From CAJQQY01 sp964352225 (GTDB lineage: Bacteria; Bacteroidota; Bacteroidia; Chitinophagales; Saprospiraceae): a DNA stretch of 21,550 nt. The position numbers and the translations under genes are program-made. The stretch covers positions 1 to 21,550 of the forward strand of contig CAYGRM010000073.1 in the NCBI GenBank assembly GCA_964352225.1, given 5' to 3'. Of the stretch, positions 15,411 through 21,550 are shown piece after piece (positions within the stretch are counted from its first letter, which is position 1; every line of letters begins with the position of its first letter). The notes beneath the pieces were generated by a model that was given only the letters and a program-made list of their open reading frames with translations, was not told the origin of the DNA and searched no databases.

Positions 15411-15445
15411 AAAAAGAGGTTAGCTGCTGAAGCTAACCTCTTTTT
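15411..15445. terminator. Bidirectional terminator between convergent genes
   Basis: A perfect 15-bp stem (AAAAAGAGGTTAGCT at 15411-15425 with its complement at 15431-15445, loop GCTGA) lies in the 40 bases between the stop of the plus-strand giant gene and the stop of the minus-strand nucleotidase. The A run on one side and T run on the other provide a U tract in both directions, so one hairpin can end both transcripts. Confidence 0.92.
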
Positions 15446-15447
15446 AT

Positions 15448-16998
15448 TTACTTTTTACTTTTTAAATATTTTATCAATGCTTTCCTTAAATCATTTTTAA
15501 GTTCATCGTTTTCCTCTGGTTCGTTTATCTTGATGATTCCTTCGTTTTCTTTAGTAAGAAAATTAAAGTCATAACCTGCTAGCAAAAAGTCATTCATGGC
15601 AATGGTATAATTTCTATCCGTTTTTAAAAGTTCTCCTCCAATTTTAAAAGTTAAAGAAGCTTCGTCAACTTCTATTCCTGCTAATTGTAAATAAGCACCT
15701 TCTCCTTTATTTTGTTCGCTGGTTTCTAAGATTTTTTTTAACAAAACACCAGTCATCTCAACCTCAATAATTTTTCCAGAATATGGCAAAATTCGAATAA
15801 TATCATATTGAGTCAAATTTCCAGAAAGCAGATCATCCACTCGAATTGAGCCGCTATTTATTATTGCTGCTTCTGATTTATTTCCACTTGCAAATGCAAT
15901 AGATTCTACGATTAATGAGCCCAAAGGACATTGACCACCGCGAACTGTTCCTTCTGTTCCATCTAGTGCTTCGTCTAAAATTACAACTGTTTCATTGGCC
16001 AAAAATCCTCTACTTTTCAAATCTTTATCGGCTATTTCATTCCAATATTCAACTCTTTTATTGACGGTTGAATCTAATGAAAAGTTTTGATCAAGGGTAA
16101 TTAATTCAGAATAAACGGTATAGGTTTTTTCATTGGCATTATATTTTACAGTATGCACAAATGCAGATTTCGCATTAGCATCTGCTTTCGCTACCACAGT
16201 TGATCCTACCAAAAATCTCATATTATTATGATCATGACCTCCCATAATTAATGGGAAACGAGGAATTGCTTTGGCTAGTTTTAAATCATCATCGATTTCC
16301 AAATGAGTGATTGGGAAAATTAAATCGACTTTGGAATCTAATTCTTTAACCATAGCTTTTGATCGTTGAATAGGTTCCTCAAAGGAAACATACGATTGTT
16401 GATTTACATCAAGTGTCACTCCAAAAAAACCAACCGTTAATGACGTTCCATCTTCATCCGTAAAAGTTTTAATGATGGTTTCTGGTATGTTTTCTTTTTT
16501 GGTGCGCTTCTCATTTTTGTTTTTATAAAATGGGATTAATTTTCTTCCTTTATTATAAAGAACATTGGAACTGACCCATTGAAACTCTGATTCATCAATT
16601 CTTTTTTGAATATCCTCTTCATCTAAATCAAACTCATGGTTTCCAAAAGTTACAATATCAATTCCAGCTAGATTCATCACATCGATCATCTGAGCACCTT
16701 TGATTCTATTTCCGTTTGCATCTTTCAAGGTTCCGATCACAGAGGGACTTACAAAGTCACCAGGTAAAATTGCTAAAGTATTTTTATTTTTTGCGAGCAG
16801 TTGTTTTTTCAAGGTAGCGACTCTAGCCATTCCGCCTTTGTCGTCGCCAGGCAATGGAGCAATTTCATAAACATCGTTAATATGCAGAAAAACAATTTCG
16901 ATCAGGCCATCGTCATTTGGATTATTAACGATGGCTCTTTTAGAAGTACAGCTAACTAAAAAGAGGAGGAGAAATAGAAAATAAAATTGTTGTTTCAT
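15448..16998 (-). CDS. 5'-nucleotidase / UshA-family metallophosphatase lipoprotein
   Basis: The 516-residue protein has a lipoprotein signal peptide with lipobox LVSC (Cys17), so it is expected to be membrane-anchored on the periplasmic side or at the cell surface. The N-terminal metallophosphoesterase domain carries 'HINDVYEI' (39-46), 'LPGDFVSPS' (Asp81), 'FGNHEFD' (Asn120, His121), 'PITHLE' and 'GGHDHN', covering the dinuclear metal site; the C-terminal nucleotidase domain shows 'NSGSIR', 'RILPYSGKIIEVEMTG' and 'GAYLQLAGI'. The usual D-x-H of the first motif is D-V-Y here. The family hydrolyses phosphate from extracellular nucleotides or related esters; the exact substrate cannot be told. 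It begins 65 bases after the tesB stop with no promoter motif between, so co-transcription with tesB is plausible. Confidence 0.9.
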   Translation of the reverse strand: MKQQFYFLFLLLFLVSCTSKRAIVNNPNDDGLIEIVFLHINDVYEIAPLPGDDKGGMARVATLKKQLLAKNKNTLAILPGDFVSPSVIGTLKDANGNRIKGAQMIDVMNLAGIDIVTFGNHEFDLDEEDIQKRIDESEFQWVSSNVLYNKGRKLIPFYKNKNEKRTKKENIPETIIKTFTDEDGTSLTVGFFGVTLDVNQQSYVSFEEPIQRSKAMVKELDSKVDLIFPITHLEIDDDLKLAKAIPRFPLIMGGHDHNNMRFLVGSTVVAKADANAKSAFVHTVKYNANEKTYTVYSELITLDQNFSLDSTVNKRVEYWNEIADKDLKSRGFLANETVVILDEALDGTEGTVRGGQCPLGSLIVESIAFASGNKSEAAIINSGSIRVDDLLSGNLTQYDIIRILPYSGKIIEVEMTGVLLKKILETSEQNKGEGAYLQLAGIEVDEASLTFKIGGELLKTDRNYTIAMNDFLLAGYDFNFLTKENEGIIKINEPEENDELKNDLRKALIKYLKSKK

Positions 16999-17040
16999 TT
17001 TTGGAGGTTTTTTGTTAAAAATGTAAATAGTTTGTTATGA

Positions 17041-17061
17041 AATAACCAATAACCAATAACC
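17041..17061. repeat. Heptamer tandem repeat between tesB and the nucleotidase gene
   Basis: Three perfect copies of AATAACC (GGTTATT on the transcribed strand) lie directly after the tesB stop codon in transcription order, followed by a degenerate fourth. The array sits in the 65-base spacer of the presumed tesB-nucleotidase transcript. Confidence 0.8.
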
Positions 17062-17063
17062 AA

Positions 17064-17927
17064 TTAACTCTTCTTCCTTTTCTTTCGAATCATCCCTTCT
17101 TGAACAACCGAAGCAACTAACTTCCCATCTCTTGAAAAAATATTCCCTCTCGTAAACCCTCTAGAATTAGAACTACTTGGGCTATCTAGTGCATAAAGTA
17201 ACCAATTATCCATTCTGAATTCTCGATGAAACCACATGCCATGATCCAAACTGGCCAACTGAATTTCACCATATTTGATATCTTGTCGATGTGGCAAAAG
17301 TGCAGTTCCCAATAAATTATAATCCGATGCATAAGCTAAAAAAGTTTGGTGCAAAGCAACTGAATCCGTCATTTTTCCTTTTGCTTTAAACCAGACATGA
17401 CGAAATGGTCGATTAGCTTCTTGGGCAAAAGGATGAATTCTTTCAACTGGACGAAATTCAATCGGACGCTCAGTTTGGAAGCGACTAAATGTTTCTGGGA
17501 TTTTTCCTTCCCAAGTATTGGCTAGTTCTGAGTCGGTGAGTAAAGTTTCTGGATGAGGTATATTCGGCATCACGATTTGATGATCAAATCCTTCCTGCTT
17601 CAATTGAAAAGAAGCAGAGAAATTAAATATTGGCCTTCCTTTCTGAATGGCAACTACTCGTCTGGTAGTAAAACTTCCCCCGTCTCTGATTCGATCTACA
17701 TCGTAAATTATGGGGTGCGAAATATCCCCAGTTAAAATAAAATAGGCATGCATCGAATGAGCAAATCTATCTTCTGGAACAGTTTGATAAGCAGCATGGA
17801 GTGCTTGAGCCAATACCTGTCCTCCAAAAACAGTACCCCATGGAGCTGAATAATTATTTCCTCTAAAAATATTTTCCTCGATTTTTTCGAGGTTCAGTAA
17901 TTCACTTAATTCCTTTGCATTTTCCAT
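17064..17927 (-). CDS. tesB: Acyl-CoA thioesterase II (TesB family)
   Basis: From the ATG at 17927 the protein has 287 residues, the usual TesB length (E. coli TesB has 286). It has two hot-dog domains: the first with 'GTVFGGQVLAQAL' (31-43), 'HSMHAYFI' and 'RIRDGGSFTTRRVVAIQKG' (79-97); the second with 'YASDYNLLG', 'ASLDHGMWFH' and 'RGFTRGNIFSRDGKLVASVVQEG'. By alignment to E. coli TesB the catalytic Asp204-Thr228-Gln278 correspond to Asp202, Ser226 and Gln276. The enzyme hydrolyses acyl-CoA to free fatty acid and CoA in the cytoplasm. An upstream in-frame TTG at 17948 would add seven residues, but a -7-like motif at 17932-17939 lies between the two starts, and the shorter form matches the family, so I chose the ATG. 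Confidence 0.93.
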   Translation of the reverse strand: MENAKELSELLNLEKIEENIFRGNNYSAPWGTVFGGQVLAQALHAAYQTVPEDRFAHSMHAYFILTGDISHPIIYDVDRIRDGGSFTTRRVVAIQKGRPIFNFSASFQLKQEGFDHQIVMPNIPHPETLLTDSELANTWEGKIPETFSRFQTERPIEFRPVERIHPFAQEANRPFRHVWFKAKGKMTDSVALHQTFLAYASDYNLLGTALLPHRQDIKYGEIQLASLDHGMWFHREFRMDNWLLYALDSPSSSNSRGFTRGNIFSRDGKLVASVVQEGMIRKKRKKS

Positions 17928-17931
17928 GAAG

Positions 17932-17939
17932 CAAATATA
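17932..17939 (-). promoter_or_regulatory. Candidate -7 element of the tesB promoter
   Basis: On the minus strand this reads TATATTTG, an exact TAnnTTTG match, only four bases before the chosen tesB ATG. If used, transcription would start at or next to the ATG, giving a leaderless or nearly leaderless mRNA. No -33 TTTG is seen at the right spacing, so chance is possible in this A/T-rich DNA. Confidence 0.3.
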
Positions 17940-18292
17940 GGAAGGCAAAGGAATTATTTATTTTAAATAACTATTTTTTTATAATTTTTCAGTTCTCTTT
18001 TTTTTATAAAAAAATGAGAACACCTTTCTAATTGGATATTTGATTTTAATTTTTCTTAAACGAGTGGTACTAAAATAGAGTAGGAGGTAGTGTACTTATT
18101 TATTTTTTGATGGGAAAATTGATTATTGAATATTAGGGTTCTCCCCAAAAAAGTAAGACTGTTCGATTAACATCGAACAGCCTTAGCCCTAACCAAATAA
18201 AACCAAATATAGATTGATCAATTCTCGAAAGATCGAGTCTTGAAAAACCATATCTTTTATGCGAGTGGTTTTATAGTCTCGCAAATATATTG
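17940..18292. other. Intergenic region between tesB and glnA
   Basis: A/T-rich DNA upstream of tesB and downstream of glnA. It holds the glnA terminator (18144-18185) and a second small inverted repeat GCGAG/CTCGC at about 18261-18282, close to the glnA stop. No ORF in it is supported. Confidence 0.6.
18144..18185 (-). terminator. Rho-independent terminator of glnA
   Basis: On the minus strand a stem of 9 bp (CTGTTCGAT/ATCGAACAG, four-base loop), extended by four more pairs after one mismatch, is followed by CTTTTTT. It lies about 110 bases beyond the glnA stop codon in the direction of glnA transcription, so it ends the glnA transcript before tesB. Confidence 0.8.
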
Positions 18293-19315
18293 TTATGCTT
18301 CAACTGGAAGCTTAGCACTTTTTACGGTTGTAACAATTCGTCCAGCAATTTTGTATGGATCACCATTTGAAGCAGGACGACGATCTTCTAACCATCCTTT
18401 CCATCCATTCTCAACAGTAATAATTGGTATTCTGATAGAAGCCCCTCGATCTGAGATTCCATAAGAAAAATCATCAATTGCTGCAGTTTCATGACGTCCA
18501 GTCAATCGCATATCATTGTAAGCTCCATATACTTCGATGTGTTCTTTAGTAACTGGGCGGAATGCTTCACAAATAGCTTCGTAAACCTCCTTAGATCCAC
18601 AAGTTCTCAAAGTAGTATTCGAGAAGTTAGCATGCATACCTGAACCATTCCAATCTCCTTTTACTGGTTTTGGGTGATATTCAATATAGTATCCATATTG
18701 CTCCGTCAATCTATCTAATAAATATCTTGCAACCCATATTTCGTCACCTGCTTTCTTAGCACCTTTAGCAAATAATTGAAATTCCCATTGTCCTGCGGCT
18801 ACCTCTTGGTTAATTCCTTCAAAATTCAATCCAGCAGCAATGCATAGGTCAGCATGTTCTTCTACGAACTCTCGTCCCCAAGTATTTTTACCACCTACTG
18901 AGCAATAATACATTCCTTGAGGGCCAGGGTATCCACCAATTGGGAAGCCTAATGGTAATTGAGTTTTAACATCCATGATAAAATACTCTTGTTCGAATCC
19001 GAACCAGAAATCGTTATCATCATCATCAATTTTCGCTCTACTATTTGATGCATGAGGAGTTCCATCTGCATTCAATACTTCAGTCATTACCAACCAACCA
19101 TCTTCTCTTGCTGGATCAGGATAAATTGAAACTGGCTTCAATAAACAATCAGAAGAGTTTCCTTCTGCTTGTTGAGTTGAACTTCCATCAAAAGACCATA
19201 CTGGGCATGATTCTAATTTTCCATCAAAATCATTGACGACTTTAGTTTTACTTCTAATATTTTGAGTGGGTTTGTAACCATCTAGCCACAAGTATTCTAA
19301 TTTAGATTTTGCCAT
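18293..19315 (-). CDS. glnA: Glutamine synthetase, type II (eukaryotic-type)
   Basis: This 340-residue enzyme makes glutamine from glutamate, ammonium and ATP. Its short length and motifs identify the type II family, not the 470-residue type I: beta-grasp 'WSFDGSSTQQAEG' (40-52), metal/ammonium site 'WFGFEQEY' (Glu108, Glu110), 'GGYPGPQGMYYC' (128-138), 'INQEVAAGQWEFQ' (Glu171, Glu178), 'PVKGDWNGSGMHANFS' (His228), 'RLTGRHET' (270-277), 'SIRIP' and 'EDRRPASNGDPY' (310-321). All catalytic blocks are intact. Type II enzymes lack the adenylylation loop of type I, so control by GlnE is not expected. It follows amt in the same direction with a 310-base gap containing its own candidate promoter, forming a nitrogen-assimilation cluster with amt and the PII gene. 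The call is secure; some databases name this form glnII. Confidence 0.95.
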   Translation of the reverse strand: MAKSKLEYLWLDGYKPTQNIRSKTKVVNDFDGKLESCPVWSFDGSSTQQAEGNSSDCLLKPVSIYPDPAREDGWLVMTEVLNADGTPHASNSRAKIDDDDNDFWFGFEQEYFIMDVKTQLPLGFPIGGYPGPQGMYYCSVGGKNTWGREFVEEHADLCIAAGLNFEGINQEVAAGQWEFQLFAKGAKKAGDEIWVARYLLDRLTEQYGYYIEYHPKPVKGDWNGSGMHANFSNTTLRTCGSKEVYEAICEAFRPVTKEHIEVYGAYNDMRLTGRHETAAIDDFSYGISDRGASIRIPIITVENGWKGWLEDRRPASNGDPYKIAGRIVTTVKSAKLPVEA

Positions 19316-19625
19316 TTTAATTTTAATTTTTTTAGTTTGGTAATATTATTTGATTAAAAGACGATGCAAAACTAAAATGTTTTGCTTTTTTTATACTTCT
19401 AAAAAATAAAAAAAATACGATTTCCAAAACCATCTTGCCATCCTTAATAAGCTGATAATCAGAGTTTTATCAAAGGTAGGAATGTTGTCCCCACCACGCA
19501 AATGACAGTTGGTTGAGTTGAATATTGTGTAGAAAATCTCGTAGGTCTACTATCTACGGATATACGCTATAAATGTTTTTCTTTTTTAGAGTAAATAAAA
19601 ATACTACTCAAAGAATATTAAATAC
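19316..19625. other. Intergenic region between amt and glnA
   Basis: This 310-base stretch contains the glnA leader and promoter candidate. A short inverted repeat CGTAG/CTACG (about 19540-19558) is followed by a T-rich stretch on the minus strand and might be a weak amt terminator or regulatory structure; the evidence is thin. No ORF is supported here. Confidence 0.45.
19367..19374 (-). promoter_or_regulatory. Candidate -7 element of the glnA promoter
   Basis: On the minus strand this reads TAGTTTTG, an exact TAnnTTTG match, about 52 bases upstream of the glnA ATG and followed by a purine at a suitable start-site distance. The -33 element is not obvious. Position and match make it the best candidate for independent transcription of glnA. 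Confidence 0.4.
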
Positions 19626-20885
19626 TTATTTAACTGCCAAATCATATGCAGCAATTTTCCCTGATTCTTGGTAAGCATCCATATCGTGTTCTGCTAAGTC
19701 TAAACCTTTTTCTTCTTGATCTGGGCTTACTCTGATTCCAATGGTAATTTTTAAAATATAGATTACTGCAAAGGCAAATGAAAACGTAAATAGCCCAACT
19801 GCAAAAGAACTATATAGTTGAATCCAAAGTTGTTCTAAACCAGCTTTTGATCCAAATAGACCAACTGCCAAGGTTCCCCAAAGTCCACAAACTAAGTGAA
19901 CAGACGTTGCTCCCACGGGATCATCTAATTTTAATGTTGCATCAAAAAATACTACCGAGAATGGAATAATAGCTCCAGCAATACCACCAATTATTATGGC
20001 TTCACCAGGCGACATTAAATCTGCTCCTGCTGTAATTCCAACTAAGCCTCCAAGTATTCCATTGAGCACCATGGATAAATCATGGGTTTTGAAAAGAGCA
20101 TAACTTACTCCAAAAGCTGCTACTGCTCCTCCCGCTGCGGACAAAGAAGTGGTTACAAAAACTAAAGAAACTCCAACCGCATCAGCAGATAAAACAGAAC
20201 CTCCATTAAATCCAAACCAACCAAACCAAAGAAGAAAAACGCCTATCGCTGCTAGTGGCATATTGTGACCAGGAATTGGATGAACTTCATTATTTAGATA
20301 TTTTCCTTGACGAGCTCCTAGTAAAATAATGGCTGCTAATGCACCCCAACCACCAACGGAATGAACTAATGTCGAACCGGCAAAATCATGAAAGCCTGCT
20401 TCTGCTAACCAGCCTCCTCCCCATTGCCACATTCCGGTCATCGGATAAGAAATGGAAACGAAGAAAACACAAAATATCAAAAATGCTCCTAGTTTTATTC
20501 TTTCCGCAACTGCTCCAGAAACTATCGTACAACAAGTTGCTGCAAACATTGCTTGAAAAATAAAATCTGTATATTTTGTCATGGTATCACCTTCCCCAAA
20601 TAGGATAGGAGCTCCATTTTCATCAAGGGGAATATTTAATCCAAAACCTTGAAAGCCAAAAAAGTTTCCAGCAAATGCTTCCCCAGGATACATCAAACTA
20701 TAACCTACAAAATAGTAAGTCAACAAACCAATTGCGATGATCATACAGTTCTTAAATAATATATTAACTGTATTTTTTTTCTGTACAAATCCTGCTTCCA
20801 ATGAGGCAAATCCAAGATGCATGATAAAAACTAAAGCAGTTGCCACTAGGATCCATAGATTGTTTACAGTTAGTAAATCGTTCAT
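19626..20885 (-). CDS. amt: Ammonium transporter (Amt/Rh family)
   Basis: The chosen ATG at 20885 gives 419 residues beginning MNDLLTVNNLWILVATALVF, in the first of about 11 membrane helices. The Amt signature is complete: 'ASLEAGFVQKKN' (helix 1), 'FAATCCTIVSGAVAER' (Phe gate helix), 'GMWQWGGGWL', 'FHDFAGSTLVHSVGGWGAL' with the ammonium-site Asp167 and the first pore His175, 'GWFGFNGGS', and 'TSVHLVCGLWG' with the second pore His330. The protein conducts ammonium across the inner membrane. The cytoplasmic tail 'KGLDLAEHDMDAYQESG' is the conserved PII-responsive end of the family. An earlier in-frame start (TTG at 20930 or ATG at 20927) would add 14-15 residues without family support. The PII gene lies 143 bases upstream with no promoter motif between, so joint transcription is likely. 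Confidence 0.95.
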   Translation of the reverse strand: MNDLLTVNNLWILVATALVFIMHLGFASLEAGFVQKKNTVNILFKNCMIIAIGLLTYYFVGYSLMYPGEAFAGNFFGFQGFGLNIPLDENGAPILFGEGDTMTKYTDFIFQAMFAATCCTIVSGAVAERIKLGAFLIFCVFFVSISYPMTGMWQWGGGWLAEAGFHDFAGSTLVHSVGGWGALAAIILLGARQGKYLNNEVHPIPGHNMPLAAIGVFLLWFGWFGFNGGSVLSADAVGVSLVFVTTSLSAAGGAVAAFGVSYALFKTHDLSMVLNGILGGLVGITAGADLMSPGEAIIIGGIAGAIIPFSVVFFDATLKLDDPVGATSVHLVCGLWGTLAVGLFGSKAGLEQLWIQLYSSFAVGLFTFSFAFAVIYILKITIGIRVSPDQEEKGLDLAEHDMDAYQESGKIAAYDLAVK

Positions 20886-21028
20886 TATTTGAAGTATATT
20901 AAATGTGATTAAATGTTGAATCACCATCAAAATGAAGTGATTGTGATTTGATTTTAAAACTTAAATTTGATTTGAAATAGGTATTTGTACGCTTGAAAAG
21001 AATTTTAAAGAGCTTGAACTTTTTTTCC

Positions 21029-21367
21029 TTAAATCGCTAATGGACCTCTATCTCCATTCCGAATTCTAACCGTAGTTTCGATATCAAAAACGATAATTTT
21101 TCCATCTCCGACATCACCAGTTTTGGCGGAGGTAATAATGGTCTCTACTATCTCATCTAGTTTCTCAGCAGAGGTAATGATGTCTAGCTGAAGTCTAGAT
21201 ATATAATCAGATCCATACGAACTTCCTCTGTAAGTTAATTTTTTTCCCTTCTGCAATCCGTATCCTTTGACTTCTTTTAGGGTGAAAAAATTAACTCCGA
21301 TTTGAGCTAAAGCATCTCTCACAGAATCAAACTTTTGGGTACGAATGATGGCTTCGATTTTTTTCAT
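21029..21367 (-). CDS. glnK: PII nitrogen regulatory protein (GlnK/GlnB family)
   Basis: From the ATG at 21367 the protein has 112 residues, the standard PII length, beginning MKKIEAIIRTQKFDSVRDAL. The T-loop is 'GYGLQKGKKLTYRGSSYGSDY' with Gln39 and Tyr51 at their canonical numbers; the B-loop is 'TGDVGDGKI' (83-91); the C-terminal nucleotide-binding segment is 'RIRNGDRGPLAI' (101-112). PII trimers bind ATP, ADP and 2-oxoglutarate and plug Amt through the T-loop when nitrogen is ample. The location directly upstream of amt marks it as the GlnK-type, Amt-linked copy. An upstream in-frame start at 21439 would add 24 basic and hydrophobic residues that PII proteins do not have; I reject it. Confidence 0.94.
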   Translation of the reverse strand: MKKIEAIIRTQKFDSVRDALAQIGVNFFTLKEVKGYGLQKGKKLTYRGSSYGSDYISRLQLDIITSAEKLDEIVETIITSAKTGDVGDGKIIVFDIETTVRIRNGDRGPLAI

Positions 21368-21521
21368 TTTGAATATTTTAATGCTAAAAACTTTAATGGA
21401 AAACATTGATTGAAAGTAGAAATCAACCCGTTTTTTCAATTGAAATTTTTATCTTCGTAATTACTCTTTTTTAGGTGTTCTTAATTAGATTTTAATTGCA
21501 CTTTTGGCTTAATCAAAAAAG

Positions 21522-21529
21522 CAAATCTA
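21522..21529 (-). promoter_or_regulatory. Candidate -7 element upstream of the PII-amt operon
   Basis: On the minus strand this reads TAGATTTG, an exact TAnnTTTG match about 155 bases before the PII ATG. The -33 region would fall at or beyond the window end, so it cannot be checked. A weaker alternative (TTG, 18 bases, TACTTTC) lies closer to the gene at about 21412-21440. Confidence 0.25.
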
Positions 21530-21550
21530 TACCCAAAACACAATTTGAAT

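Noticed and set aside
20886..20930. N-terminal extension of the ammonium transporter
   Set aside because: It depends on a TTG/ATG start and adds residues not expected before the first helix; the ATG at 20885 fits the family.
21368..21439. N-terminal extension of the PII protein
   Set aside because: PII proteins start directly with the first beta strand (MKKIEAI); Tyr51 falls at its canonical number only with the start at 21367.
1..21550. CRISPR arrays, tRNA or rRNA genes, transposases, integrases or phage genes
   Set aside because: I looked on both strands and saw no spaced direct repeats of CRISPR type, no tRNA cloverleaf and no mobile-element protein; the only large repeats are in-frame protein repeats.

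Overview
The window looks like a Bacteroidota chromosome, most likely a marine or aquatic member of the Saprospiria/Flavobacteriia type. The reasons are the low GC content, two giant secreted proteins with type IX secretion (T9SS) C-terminal sorting domains (one type A, one type B), HYR, SprB and PKD modules, A-rich leaders without Shine-Dalgarno sequences, and several upstream motifs matching the Bacteroidota -7 element TAnnTTTG. A run of ten Ns at 2052-2061 shows that this is a scaffold join, so the linkage of bases 1-2051 to the rest is only as good as the scaffolding.

Layout. Bases 1-1745 carry the 5' end of a PolX-family DNA polymerase gene and a thiolase gene, both on the minus strand. 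After the gap, two very large plus-strand genes (2280-8576 and 9294-15407) fill about 12.4 kb. The first encodes a 2098-residue mosaic adhesin: an Asn-rich beta-solenoid, an HYR domain interrupted by two C-type lectin domains and a Cys-rich beta domain, two more HYR domains, eleven 30-residue Cys/Asp repeats in blocks of 5, 2 and 4 that alternate with three F-type-lectin-like (discoidin-fold) domains, and a type A sorting domain. The second encodes a 2037-residue protein of PKD/Ig-like modules, a jelly-roll domain, three SprB repeats, a duplicated 250-residue module, five 80-residue repeats and a type B (gliding-motility-associated) sorting domain. Each gene is followed by a strong hairpin; the one after the second gene is bidirectional.

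From 15448 to 21367 all genes are on the minus strand: a 5'-nucleotidase-family lipoprotein, a TesB acyl-CoA thioesterase, then a nitrogen-assimilation cluster transcribed in the order PII protein, ammonium transporter (amt), glutamine synthetase type II. Ammonium enters through Amt, PII probably gates Amt in response to ATP/ADP and 2-oxoglutarate, and glutamine synthetase fixes the ammonium. Glutamine synthetase appears to have its own promoter and terminator.

The housekeeping genes are ordinary. The unusual content is the architecture of the two giant surface proteins, above all the split HYR domain, the alternation of Cys/Asp repeats with lectin-like domains, and the apparent loss of the canonical fucose-binding residues in all three of those domains.
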